Below, piece after piece: positions 45,223-53,604 of a stretch of DNA of 64,000 bases. How positions within the stretch are numbered: position 1 is the first letter of the stretch; each line of letters opens with the position of its first letter. Source of the stretch: Thalassobium sp. R2A62 (GTDB lineage Bacteria; Pseudomonadota; Alphaproteobacteria; Rhodobacterales; Rhodobacteraceae). The notes below the pieces were generated by a model. That model was not told the DNA's origin. It saw only the letters and a list, made by a program, of their open reading frames with translations, and searched no databases. The translations under genes and the position numbers were made by a program. The DNA is taken from NCBI RefSeq assembly GCF_000161835.1, contig NZ_GG697169.2, positions 357,852 through 421,851 on the forward strand, written 5' to 3'.

Positions 45223-46076
45223 GACGCGAGCGGGGTTCTCATGGCGATACGCCGGACCCCGCGTGAAAGAAAGCCGGTTGGCGCCGTATAAACCCACGTC
45301 CCCCCTAGGGCGCGTGGGACGGCGCCGGTCCCCAGTTTGAAACGCGCCAAACCGGGCGCATGCTGTGTTTCGATCCCCCCCAAATCCAACAGGCTGTGCC
45401 CTTGGGCTGCGAGCCAACGACTGGCACGCCAGATCAACGCACAATGCGCGTGAACGTTCCGGCCTGCGTCACTGCTCCAGCCAATGTGATAGGTGGCCAC
45501 GGCGCCGTGGCGCAACATCATGATCGCTGCAATGGGTTTGCTTTGGGCGTAGGCAGTCCAGACATGGGTGCTTGTTGGGTTGGTGGATGCAAAGGCATGG
45601 GTTAGGGCAGGTGGCCATCCACGAAACCCTTTGCGCCGCTGTTGGTCTTGGTCCGATTGCAGAAGCCAGCCGTGACCATCAGGATCAAAGGAACGGCGAT
45701 CTACACAAAGATTGGCCCGTTCTGCTGCGACCAACCGATTGCGCCATTTACCGTGCATGAGGTTGCGTTGATCCGCTTCAGATTGCGTCAACGCAAGTTC
45801 GGCGATTGACCGTGGGGTTACAATTTGAACGGCCCCAAACGCACGAAGCCGAGCCGCCTGTTCCGCGGTCTCGGCATTGATCAGAACGATGCGGGCTTGT
45901 TGGGCTAAGACGTCGATTGGAACCTCGGCGGCTCTTGAAACAAGAGCAACCTGACCCAACATGGGCAACCGCCGCCGAAGAACCATCGTGCCATCAACAT
46001 AGTCTGCATCGGCCCCAATGAGGGTCAATGCGCGATGATATGTAGGATGCTGTTGCAGCGGGATTATCGAGGTCAT
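45219..46076 (-). CDS. FemAB/BioF2-like GNAT acetyltransferase
   Basis: A 285-residue protein. The C-terminal half has a GNAT-like pattern: KPIAAIMMLRHGAVATYHIG and GRNVHAHCALIWRASRWLAA, then HSLLDLGGIETQHAPGLARF and KLGTGAVPRALGGTWVY, as in the FemAB-related (BioF2-like) acyltransferases. The N-terminal half (MTSIIPLQQHPTYHRALTLI) is a degenerate second GNAT-like lobe. The substrate is unknown; relatives act on peptidoglycan or polysaccharide precursors. Confidence 0.7.
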   Translation of the reverse strand: MTSIIPLQQHPTYHRALTLIGADADYVDGTMVLRRRLPMLGQVALVSRAAEVPIDVLAQQARIVLINAETAEQAARLRAFGAVQIVTPRSIAELALTQSEADQRNLMHGKWRNRLVAAERANLCVDRRSFDPDGHGWLLQSDQDQQRRKGFRGWPPALTHAFASTNPTSTHVWTAYAQSKPIAAIMMLRHGAVATYHIGWSSDAGRNVHAHCALIWRASRWLAAQGHSLLDLGGIETQHAPGLARFKLGTGAVPRALGGTWVYTAPTGFLSRGVRRIAMRTPLAS

Positions 46077-46122
46077 CCCGCGATTAACCGGCTATTTACC
46101 TAAAATGTGATTAATCGCGGAC

Positions 46123-46254
46123 ATGAAAAACAAATCCGTCATGGGTCACGTAATTCCGCCGCCAACGTCGACAGTGTTATTGCGCCTGTTTCTGGGCATC
46201 GCGGTTGCTATCTCCGCGATGTGCCTTGTGGCTGTGGTGCAGGCGATTATTTAG
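46123..46254 (+). CDS. Small single-helix membrane protein
   Basis: A 43-residue frame, [20 protein letters not shown] followed by [20 protein letters not shown] and AII, with one hydrophobic helix near the C-terminus. It occupies the space between the divergent acetyltransferase and the tyrS stop, overlapping the latter by four bases. No strong ribosome-binding site is seen. It could be a genuine small membrane protein or a chance frame. Confidence 0.4.
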   Translation: MKNKSVMGHVIPPPTSTVLLRLFLGIAVAISAMCLVAVVQAII

Positions 46255-47504
46255 CCCAGCTGGACCAATGCATGACGTTTCTTGCCAGCGGACAGCTTGA
46301 TTGGTGTAACCAAATCCGCGGCTTGCAAGACCATGCCAGCGTCGGTCAGGGCTTCGTCATTCATCTTGGCCCCGTTGTCAGCGATCAAGCGTTTGGCCTC
46401 TTTGCCTGATCCGGCAAGGCCGGACCGCACGATCAGCTGCACAACCGAAATGCCATCGGACACGTCGTCAGCGGTCAAAGTCAACGTTGGCAGATCATCG
46501 CCCACGCCGCCCTTTTCAAACACTTCGCGCGCAGTTGCCTCGGCGGCAGCGGCGGCATCTTTGCCGTGCAACAATTTGGTGACTTCGTTGGCGAGCACGA
46601 TCTTGGCCTCGTTGATGTCGGACCCTTCGAGCGCGCCGAGACGATCACATTCGGCGATCGGCAGGTCGGTGTAGAGCTTGAGGAACCGACCAACGTCATC
46701 GTCGTTGGTGTTGCGCCAGAACTGCCAGAATTCGTAGGGCGCGCACATCTCGGCATTCAGCCAAATGGCACCATCCTGCGATTTGCCCATCTTCTTGCCA
46801 TCGCTGGTTGTCAAAAGAGGAGAGGTCAGGCCATAGATTTCATGATCCAAAACCCGGCGCGTCAGGTCGATGCCGTTAACGATATTGCCCCACTGGTCGC
46901 TGCCGCCCAACTGTAACAGACAGCCGTACCGACGGTTCAATTCAAGGAAATCATACGCCTGTAGGATCATGTAATTGAATTCGAGGAACGACAGGCTTTG
47001 CTCGCGATCCAGTCGCGATTTGACGCTTTCGAATGCCAACATGCGGTTCACACTGAAATGGCGACCAATGTCGCGCAGGAAATCGAGGTAATTCAGGTCT
47101 TCGAGCCATTCAGCGTTGTTCAGCATCAACGCCTGAGTGTCGTCACCGGACTCGTAGTCAATATAGGCGGCAAAGACCTGCTTGATCCCAGCGATGTTTG
47201 CATTGATCTGTTTGGTGGTCAGCAACGGACGCTCGTCCGCGCGGAACGACGGGTCACCGACCTTGGTCGTGCCGCCACCCATCAAGGTGATCGGCTTGCC
47301 GCCACATTTTTGCAGCCAGCGCAGCATCATGATTTGGATCAGTGATCCAACATGCAACGACTGGGCAGTTGCATCAAAACCGATGTACGCCGGCACAACG
47401 CCCGCGGCAAACGCATCATCCAAACCTTGATAGTCGGTACAGTCGGCCAAAAAGCCACGTTCGATCATCACGGTGATAAAGTCGGATTTTGGATGGTAGG
47501 TCAT
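46251..47504 (-). CDS. tyrS: Tyrosyl-tRNA synthetase
   Basis: A 417-residue class I synthetase from ATG 47504 ([20 protein letters not shown]); a longer open frame overlaps anmK and is rejected. Motifs: the HIGH-like [40 protein letters not shown], and [13 protein letters not shown] (KMSKS-like loop with Gly). The C-terminal S4-type RNA-binding domain is seen in [20 protein letters not shown]. It charges tRNA-Tyr. It is divergent from anmK, 61 bases away. Confidence 0.95.
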   Translation of the reverse strand: MTYHPKSDFITVMIERGFLADCTDYQGLDDAFAAGVVPAYIGFDATAQSLHVGSLIQIMMLRWLQKCGGKPITLMGGGTTKVGDPSFRADERPLLTTKQINANIAGIKQVFAAYIDYESGDDTQALMLNNAEWLEDLNYLDFLRDIGRHFSVNRMLAFESVKSRLDREQSLSFLEFNYMILQAYDFLELNRRYGCLLQLGGSDQWGNIVNGIDLTRRVLDHEIYGLTSPLLTTSDGKKMGKSQDGAIWLNAEMCAPYEFWQFWRNTNDDDVGRFLKLYTDLPIAECDRLGALEGSDINEAKIVLANEVTKLLHGKDAAAAAEATAREVFEKGGVGDDLPTLTLTADDVSDGISVVQLIVRSGLAGSGKEAKRLIADNGAKMNDEALTDAGMVLQAADLVTPIKLSAGKKRHALVQLG

Positions 47505-47565
47505 CGATCGGTCCCTTAGAATTACTCCGAACTCTATAGGCGCGCCACGCGCAAAGGGGAAGCGT

Positions 47566-48660
47566 ATGTTGAATTCAGGACCAGTGACAGCCCTAGGCGC
47601 GATGTCCGGGACATCGTTGGACGGTGTGGATGCCGCCGTGGTGGTCACGGATGGCGTGACAATCAGCAGCTTTGGACCGACTGCATACCGTGCATATTCG
47701 GATGCCGAACGAGGGGTCTTGCGCGGTGTTTTAGGCCGTTGGCATGACGACGATGTGGCGCAAGCCGCCGAAGTGATTGAAACGGTCCACGCCCAGGTTT
47801 TGTCTGGCTTTGAGAACATCGATGTCGTGGGCTTTCATGGTCAAACACTGGCCCATGATCCGCAGGATCGTGGAACCCATCAGGCGGGGTCAGGTGATGT
47901 CTTGGCGGCGGTTCTGGATGTTCCTGTGGTCTGGGACTTTCGCAGCGCTGATGTGCAGCTAGGCGGGCAAGGGGCCCCTCTGGCACCGTTTTTCCACTTT
48001 GCCTGCGGTCGCTTTATCGGGGCGTCCGAGCCCATCGCGTTTTTGAACCTCGGTGGGGTCGGGAATGTGACCTACGTTGATCCCAGCTATGATCAACCCG
48101 AAGAAGACGGCGCGCTGTTGGCGTTCGATACTGGTCCTGCCAATGCCCCATTGAATGACCTGATGCGCGCGCGATGTGGTGTCGAGATCGACAAAGGCGG
48201 CGCATTGGCATTGTCGGGCACAGCGGACCAATCAATTGTCGATGCGTTCTTGTCGGATCGTTATTTTGCAAAGATGCCGCCCAAGTCGCTGGACCGCGAT
48301 AGTTTCTCCCAGCTGTCTGAGGCTGTTGCTGAGTTAAGCGACGCAGATGCAGCGGCTACTTTGACCGCATGTGTGGCGCAGTCTGTTTCCCAAGGGTGTT
48401 CCTATTTCTCGACGGCAGTTGCCCAGATCCTCGTGTGCGGCGGGGGGCGGCATAATGCGGCCCTGATGCAGGCATTGGCACAGGCCGTACCGGCGCGTGT
48501 CGTGCCTGTCGAAGAGGTGGGGCTAGATGGGGATATGTTAGAGGCCCAAGCTTTTGCTCATTTAGCGGTTCGCGTCATGCGCGGCTTGCCCACGTCGGGG
48601 CCCAGCACGACCGGTGTCCGCGGTGCCGTTGCTGGTGGCACCCTAAGTCAGCCGAGCTAG
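47566..48660 (+). CDS. anmK: Anhydro-N-acetylmuramic acid kinase
   Basis: A 364-residue sugar kinase of the hexokinase/actin-like fold that converts anhydroMurNAc to MurNAc-6-phosphate in cell-wall recycling. Motifs: [95 protein letters not shown] and [17 protein letters not shown]. It is divergent from tyrS, as is common in alphaproteobacteria. Intact. Confidence 0.95.
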   Translation: MLNSGPVTALGAMSGTSLDGVDAAVVVTDGVTISSFGPTAYRAYSDAERGVLRGVLGRWHDDDVAQAAEVIETVHAQVLSGFENIDVVGFHGQTLAHDPQDRGTHQAGSGDVLAAVLDVPVVWDFRSADVQLGGQGAPLAPFFHFACGRFIGASEPIAFLNLGGVGNVTYVDPSYDQPEEDGALLAFDTGPANAPLNDLMRARCGVEIDKGGALALSGTADQSIVDAFLSDRYFAKMPPKSLDRDSFSQLSEAVAELSDADAAATLTACVAQSVSQGCSYFSTAVAQILVCGGGRHNAALMQALAQAVPARVVPVEEVGLDGDMLEAQAFAHLAVRVMRGLPTSGPSTTGVRGAVAGGTLSQPS

Positions 48661-48866
48661 ACGCGGCCGGCCGCTCGCAGTCGCTTAAACAGCGCATCCT
48701 GATCGGGGTGGTTCAGTTCCAACGCAAAGACATACGCATGGGTTAGATAGAAACATGCGGCATCTATGTCGGCTGCTTGATCCGCCGCTTGGGTATAGAG
48801 CGCGACCAACGCCCATTGATCACCCTGCGCATGTGCCGCCAACAGCCGTGTGTCGAGCTCGTTCAT
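48657..48866 (-). CDS. Small helical protein, unknown
   Basis: A 69-residue protein from ATG 48866, which overlaps the stop of the Rieske oxygenase gene (ATGA). The sequence [20 protein letters not shown] followed by [20 protein letters not shown] looks like one or two TPR-like helical hairpins ([18 protein letters not shown]). It is probably translated together with the oxygenase. Small genes of this type often accompany it in Rhodobacteraceae, but I know no function. Convergent with anmK by four bases. Confidence 0.6.
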   Translation of the reverse strand: MNELDTRLLAAHAQGDQWALVALYTQAADQAADIDAACFYLTHAYVFALELNHPDQDALFKRLRAAGRV

Positions 48867-50017
48867 TCGGCAGCGCGATGCGTCTCGATTTTGGTTGCAA
48901 CCCAATCATGAAAACAATGCGTTGGGCCGTCCATCGCAGGTGAAAAACGCCCACCATTAAAATGCGGTGCATGGCGGCCCTTTTGCATGCCTTCGACAAC
49001 AAAAATATCTTCTTCGAAAACCTCTTTCCAAAGGGTGGCATTCTTGATCCGCAAACCTTGGTCAATCGTCGCGGATGCATAGTAGAGATGAACGTGTTCA
49101 ATCGTCTGCTGCGTCGATTTCGGCTCGAGAATAATCGCAAAAGCATGGTCGCGTTGCGCGCCCATCAGCACGTTTGGAAAGACGGTGATATACTCAGCGC
49201 CTTCGTTCCAGAACTCGGAGAGTTCGGTAAAATCAGGCAATGTTTGACCAGCATCGTCGGTCAGTTGGCGATACACCAAAGTGCCTTGGCCCGAAAACTT
49301 GCCTTTTTCGTCAATGTGATAGTGGTCTTCTAGCCGTGAATAACTGTTGAGACCCGGATGGACCCACGGCAGGTGGTAGCTTTCAGAATAGTTTTCGACG
49401 GCGAGCTTCCAGTTGGTCTGGACATCTAGATCAAACCGGCTGTCTTCACCGCCATGATGGTGGGGTTGGTCAAACTCTTTCCACCGGTCCATCAGGTCGG
49501 CATTCACCACCTCAAAGGGCTCGGCTGTGCCCGAGATGTTCACAAATACGATGTCGCGCCAGATGTAGCTGGCGATTTCGGTTAATCCGAGGTCGTCCTT
49601 CTTGATCGCCTCATGCGTATTGTGGCCTGGGCCGCCGACATGGGGTGTCGACACCAGCTTGCCTGCCGTCGAATAGCACCAGCTGTGATAGGGGCAGCGG
49701 ATCGCCCCCTCAATCTTGCGAGGCGCATCTACTAAAATCATGCCGCGGTGACGGCAGATGTTTTGAAACACCCGCACTTCGCCCTCGCGGGACCTGATCA
49801 GTAATAGTGGAACGCCGAGAAATTCAATCGGCTTGGCATCTCTGGCCTCGGGAACGTCTGATGCGACGGCTAGTCCTGTCCAGCTGTCAAAGAGGATGGC
49901 GTGTTTCTCTTCTTGGAACACCGCATCGTCAATATAATGCGCGTTGGGCAACCCGTTCGCAGTTTCCAGAGGCTGGCGGACAGGGGCGAGGTCGGTCGTG
50001 TCGAGGTCTTTTGCCAT
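48863..50017 (-). CDS. Rieske aromatic ring-hydroxylating-type oxygenase, alpha subunit
   Basis: A 384-residue protein from ATG 50017 (MAKDLDTTDLAPVRQPLETA). The Rieske [2Fe-2S] ligands are in NICRHRGMILVDAPRKIEGA and IRCPYHSW (CxH...CxxH, residues about 87-110). The mononuclear iron site is in NWKLAVENYSESYHLPWVHP (His, His) with the distal Asp/Glu near the C-terminus. The family includes aromatic dioxygenases and N-demethylases such as glycine-betaine and choline monooxygenases. The substrate cannot be told. No reductase gene is adjacent, so electrons must come from a partner elsewhere. Confidence 0.85.
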   Translation of the reverse strand: MAKDLDTTDLAPVRQPLETANGLPNAHYIDDAVFQEEKHAILFDSWTGLAVASDVPEARDAKPIEFLGVPLLLIRSREGEVRVFQNICRHRGMILVDAPRKIEGAIRCPYHSWCYSTAGKLVSTPHVGGPGHNTHEAIKKDDLGLTEIASYIWRDIVFVNISGTAEPFEVVNADLMDRWKEFDQPHHHGGEDSRFDLDVQTNWKLAVENYSESYHLPWVHPGLNSYSRLEDHYHIDEKGKFSGQGTLVYRQLTDDAGQTLPDFTELSEFWNEGAEYITVFPNVLMGAQRDHAFAIILEPKSTQQTIEHVHLYYASATIDQGLRIKNATLWKEVFEEDIFVVEGMQKGRHAPHFNGGRFSPAMDGPTHCFHDWVATKIETHRAAE

Positions 50018-50366
50018 GATGCGATTCCCTAAAGATACAACACAAAAGGTACCGCATTTCTGAGCGCAGACTTTTATCACCGCGACCTGCGTTTTTCTCA
50101 CAGCGACATGTTCACAGCTCAACAAGTGAGAAAGCGCCCAAATCCGATGTGTGGGTCGGACATCCTCTGCCGATCGCATCATCGTTCGCGAAAATGCGCG
50201 GAGGATTGCAGGCAATTCCCGCTAAACGGGCAGGAAGCCGCGCGAAAATGGATGATTGGATACTGGTTCTAGCGTGACGAAAGCGTATTGGGGCAAACCC
50301 TGTGACGAGCCGCCAATCACGGCGCTCGTTCTCACCACTCACGAGACTACAAACAGGAGACGACCC
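50018..50366. other. Divergent intergenic region
   Basis: About 350 bases between the Rieske oxygenase (minus) and the EF-hand gene (plus). I see no additional gene. It should hold both promoters; no operator was recognised. Confidence 0.5.
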
Positions 50367-50621
50367 ATGACCAAGACCGTTTTTGCCCTGAGCCTCGCTG
50401 GTACCACGCTGATTGCGACCACTGCATTCGCAATGGAAATTGATCCGGCGGTCGATACGGATGGCGATGGCCTCTACAGCTTTCCCGAGTTGACCGAGGC
50501 CTATGCCGAAATGAACGAAGAACTCTTTGTTGCGATCGATGCCAATGCAGACGGCGCGATCGACGCAGAAGAGATGGTCGCAGCACAAGACGCGGCCCTG
50601 TTGCCTGTGACAGACGGATAA
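50367..50621 (+). CDS. Exported EF-hand protein
   Basis: An 84-residue protein from ATG 50367, preceded by AGGAGACGACC. The signal peptide MTKTVFALSLAGTTLIATTA (cleaved before MEIDP) leads to two EF-hand loops, DTDGDGLYSFPEL and DANADGAIDAEEM, both with the expected acidic positions and a Gly at position 6. It should bind calcium in the periplasm; the partner is unknown. A hairpin follows the stop. Confidence 0.85.
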   Translation: MTKTVFALSLAGTTLIATTAFAMEIDPAVDTDGDGLYSFPELTEAYAEMNEELFVAIDANADGAIDAEEMVAAQDAALLPVTDG

Positions 50622-50650
50622 ACCCCAGATCCGCACGTCTGTCTTAAGTG

Positions 50651-50680
50651 CTCCTTCCCGTGCCTGTGCGTGGGAAGGAG
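50651..50680. terminator. Hairpin between the EF-hand and ilvH genes
   Basis: CTCCTTCCC and GGGAAGGAG pair around a 12-base loop between the convergent genes. The T-tract is weak, so termination may be only partial. Confidence 0.55.
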
Positions 50681-50701
50681 TTAAGCTAATATAACAGTGC
50701 T

Positions 50702-51265
50702 TTAGTCTGCGCCGCGCGACAGTGCTGCTACACCCGTCCGTGCCTGTTCTTGCAAACCAAGCGGGCGCATCAGATCGGCAAAGGCATCGATTTTCTCAGA
50801 CGTTCCAGTGACCTCAAAGACAAACGACCCCAAGGTACTATCAACCACATTGGCGCGAAAAATATCGGCGAGGCGCAAGGCTTCGACCCGCTTTTCCCCG
50901 TCGCCCGCGACCTTGAACAATGCAAGCTCGCGCTCGACACTTGGGCCTTCGGATGTGAGGTCGTGAACTTCGTGAACCGGAATGATCCGTCCAAGCTGTG
51001 CGTGTATCTGGTCAATCACTTGGGGTGTCCCAGCGGTCACAACAGTGATCCGGCTACGGCGGCTTTCGTGATCAATTTCCGAAACTGTCAGGCTTTCGAT
51101 ATTGTAGCCACGACCGGAAAACAGACCAATTACACGAGCCAAAACACCCGGTTCATTTTCCACGATGACCGCGAGCGTGTGGCGTTCAACCTCGTCTCCG
51201 TAATTCGATCTTAGGTTGTATGCAGAGTGGCTCGTCGCGCCTTTTTTGATATGTAGTGCGGACAT
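50702..51265 (-). CDS. ilvH: Acetolactate synthase small subunit
   Basis: A 187-residue regulatory subunit that binds valine and activates the large subunit. The ACT domain is seen at RHTLAVIVENEPGVLARVIG, LFSGRGYNIESLTVSEIDHE and RITVVTAGTPQVIDQIHAQL. The C-terminal half follows (HEVHDLTSEGPSVERELALF). It lies 92 bases after the large-subunit gene and shares its attenuated promoter. Length and motifs are standard. Confidence 0.96.
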   Translation of the reverse strand: MSALHIKKGATSHSAYNLRSNYGDEVERHTLAVIVENEPGVLARVIGLFSGRGYNIESLTVSEIDHESRRSRITVVTAGTPQVIDQIHAQLGRIIPVHEVHDLTSEGPSVERELALFKVAGDGEKRVEALRLADIFRANVVDSTLGSFVFEVTGTSEKIDAFADLMRPLGLQEQARTGVAALSRGAD

Positions 51266-51357
51266 TTATAGGGTCCTTTTGGTCTGTTGCGCCGCAACGA
51301 CGAGACGTGCAGGGCGCAGAGTGAGCGTGTTTTGCAAAAATGTAAGGGGCAGGGCGA

Positions 51358-53109
51358 TCATACGAATGTCTGTCCTGCGCCAGTGATGGCGCCTTTGGTG
51401 GACTCTTCGCCCAACAACATTTCATTGTGCGGCTTGCCCGATGGGATCATCGGGAAACAGTTCTCGTGTTTTTCGACCAAACAATCGAACAAGACGGGAC
51501 CGTCGTGATTGAGCATTTCCATGATCGCATCATCCAGATCATCAGGGTCCGAGCATAAAATGCCCTTGGCCCCAAACGCGTCGGCGAGTTTTACAAAGTC
51601 GGGCAGGGCCTCGGACCATGATTGGGAATACCTTTCGCCGTGCAGCAACTCCTGCCACTGGCGTACCATCCCAAGCCGTTCGTTGTTCAGAATGAACTGC
51701 TTCACTGGCAAGTTGTATTGCGTCGCGGTCCCAAGCTCTTGCATGTTCATAAGCCAAGACGCTTCGCCCGCGACGTTGATGACGCAGGCGTCGGGGTGTG
51801 CAAGCTGCACGCCGATCGACGCTGGGAAGCCATAACCCATCGTGCCCAATCCACCAGACGTCATCCAGCGGTTTGGATCTTCAAACCCGAGGTATTGCGC
51901 CGCCCACATCTGGTGCTGGCCAACTTCGGTAGTGATATAGCGATCTTTGCCTTTGGTCAGAGCCTCAAGACGCGAAAGAGCGTGCTGGGGTTTGATCACC
52001 TTGCCTTCTTGTTTGTAGCTCAGGCAGTTGATCGCGCGCCATTCGTTGATCTGGCCCCACCAGTTCTTCAATGCGCTGGCGTTTGTCTTGCGACCACGCG
52101 ACTTCCAAATCTTGAGAAGATCCTCGAGCACATGTCCAACGTCGCCCAAAATTGGAACATCAACGTGGATCACCTTGTTGATTGAGGACGCATCAATATC
52201 GATGTGCACCTTTTTCGAATCTGGGCTGAATTTGTCGACAAGACCGGTGATGCGGTCATCAAATCGCGCGCCAATATTGATCATCAGATCGCAATCGTGC
52301 ATCGCCATGTTCGCCTCGTAGAGACCGTGCATGCCCAACATTCCGAGCCAATTTTCGCCGGACGCCGGATAGCATCCGAGCCCCATGAGGGTCGATGTGA
52401 TTGGAAAGTTCGTTGCAGCGACAAGCTCGCGCAGCAACTGGCTGGCATGGGGGCCAGAGTTGATGACGCCGCCGCCAGTGTAGAACACGGGCCGTTCTGC
52501 GGATTCAATCATCTCGGCCAACTTGGTGATCGCGTCGATGTCGCCCTTAACCTGTGGTTTATAGTGGCTCTTAAGCGATTTCTTGTCTGTATAGGTGCCG
52601 GTGGCGAACTGAACGTCCTTTGGGATGTCTATCAGGACAGGACCCGGGCGACCGTTTGTCGCCACATGGAATGCTGTGTGCAGGGTCTCGGCCAGCTGAT
52701 CGGTCTCCTTTACCAACCAGTTGTGTTTGGTGCAGGGGCGGGTGATGCCAACGGTGTCGGCCTCTTGAAACGCGTCCGAACCGATCATGAATGTTGGAAC
52801 CTGACCGGTCAAAACGATGATCGGGATGCTATCCATCAAGGCGTCAGTCAAGCCGGTAACGGCATTGGTCGCACCGGGGCCGGATGTCACAAGTGCCACG
52901 CCGGGTTTGCCGGTCGAACGAGCATAGCCTTCGGCCGCATGAACAGCGCCTTGTTCGTGACGCACCAGAATGTGTTTGATGCTGTTTTGTTGGAACACTT
53001 CGTCGTAAATCGGTAGCACAGCGCCACCGGGATATCCGAATACAGTGTCCACACCTTGGTCGATCAAGGCCTGGACGATCATTTTCGCTCCGGTCATTTG
53101 ACGTGTCAT
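51358..53109 (-). CDS. ilvI: Acetolactate synthase large subunit
   Basis: A 583-residue thiamine-diphosphate enzyme, first committed step of branched-chain amino-acid synthesis. From ATG 53109 (MTRQMTGAKMIVQALIDQGV); a longer frame runs through the attenuator and is rejected. Motifs: VFGYPGGAVLPIYDEV, LVRHEQGAVHAAEGYARSTG (catalytic Glu), RFDDRITG and the ThDP-Mg site NVAGEASWLMNMQELGTATQ with LNNERLGMVRQWQ. In the ThDP loop the usual Gly-Asp-Gly is read as GEA, common in this clade. Control is by valine-codon attenuation, see the leader peptide. Confidence 0.95.
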   Translation of the reverse strand: MTRQMTGAKMIVQALIDQGVDTVFGYPGGAVLPIYDEVFQQNSIKHILVRHEQGAVHAAEGYARSTGKPGVALVTSGPGATNAVTGLTDALMDSIPIIVLTGQVPTFMIGSDAFQEADTVGITRPCTKHNWLVKETDQLAETLHTAFHVATNGRPGPVLIDIPKDVQFATGTYTDKKSLKSHYKPQVKGDIDAITKLAEMIESAERPVFYTGGGVINSGPHASQLLRELVAATNFPITSTLMGLGCYPASGENWLGMLGMHGLYEANMAMHDCDLMINIGARFDDRITGLVDKFSPDSKKVHIDIDASSINKVIHVDVPILGDVGHVLEDLLKIWKSRGRKTNASALKNWWGQINEWRAINCLSYKQEGKVIKPQHALSRLEALTKGKDRYITTEVGQHQMWAAQYLGFEDPNRWMTSGGLGTMGYGFPASIGVQLAHPDACVINVAGEASWLMNMQELGTATQYNLPVKQFILNNERLGMVRQWQELLHGERYSQSWSEALPDFVKLADAFGAKGILCSDPDDLDDAIMEMLNHDGPVLFDCLVEKHENCFPMIPSGKPHNEMLLGEESTKGAITGAGQTFV

Positions 53110-53162
53110 AGTGTGCTCCGTTTTGACAGTCTGAGGCGCAGGGTGCGCTGGTTGTTGGTCAC

Positions 53163-53190
53163 AAAAAAACCCCCGATGGAATGTCGGGGG
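53163..53190 (-). terminator. ilv attenuator terminator
   Basis: On the minus strand, CCCCCGACATTCCATCGGGGG is followed by seven T. It lies between the leader peptide and ilvI and is the terminator arm of a classical attenuator. Confidence 0.9.
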
Positions 53191-53217
53191 GCGCATGGGG
53201 TTTCCGTTAGGATGCCG

Positions 53218-53265
53218 TTACCGGCCCATGCGCCTATTTCCTAGAACGACGACGACGTCTTTCAT
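53218..53265 (-). CDS. ilv operon leader peptide (Val-rich)
   Basis: A 15-residue frame: MKDVVVVLGNRRMGR. Four consecutive Val codons and a Leu codon make it a sensor of charged tRNA-Val and tRNA-Leu. When these are scarce, the ribosome stalls, an antiterminator forms, and ilvIH is transcribed. It starts at ATG 53265 behind AGGACCTCATC and ends 27 bases before the terminator stem. This is too short for standard gene finders. Confidence 0.88.
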   Translation of the reverse strand: MKDVVVVLGNRRMGR

Positions 53266-53604
53266 GATGAGGTCCTTTCTGCGTGTGCAAACACTATTCA
53301 CCCAGAATTGGGGCGTCAACAGCGATAATGCGGAATAATGTGTCTCTGAGTGATTATTTTTAGATATTTTATGTCGCCAGACGGCTTTTGTGCGACATCA
53401 TTCCAATATCCATGCCATCAAAGTGGTGCCGAGGCCCTCGCAATTTTTTCCAAATCTAGAACAATCTGCCTGATTTTGCAAAATTGTATCACGCGTTAAC
53501 CCATCTTTAACTATGTTCCTTGCGTCCTGCGGCGCGTCGGTATGTAGCAGAGGCTAGATCTCGCTACGCTGCCAGAGATCGATATCCAAAATGGGGATTT
53601 AGGT
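53266..53604. other. Intergenic region between ilv and RTX genes
   Basis: About 340 bases with no gene seen. It contains the ilv promoter (minus) and probably the RTX gene promoter (plus) and is AT-rich relative to its flanks. Confidence 0.5.
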
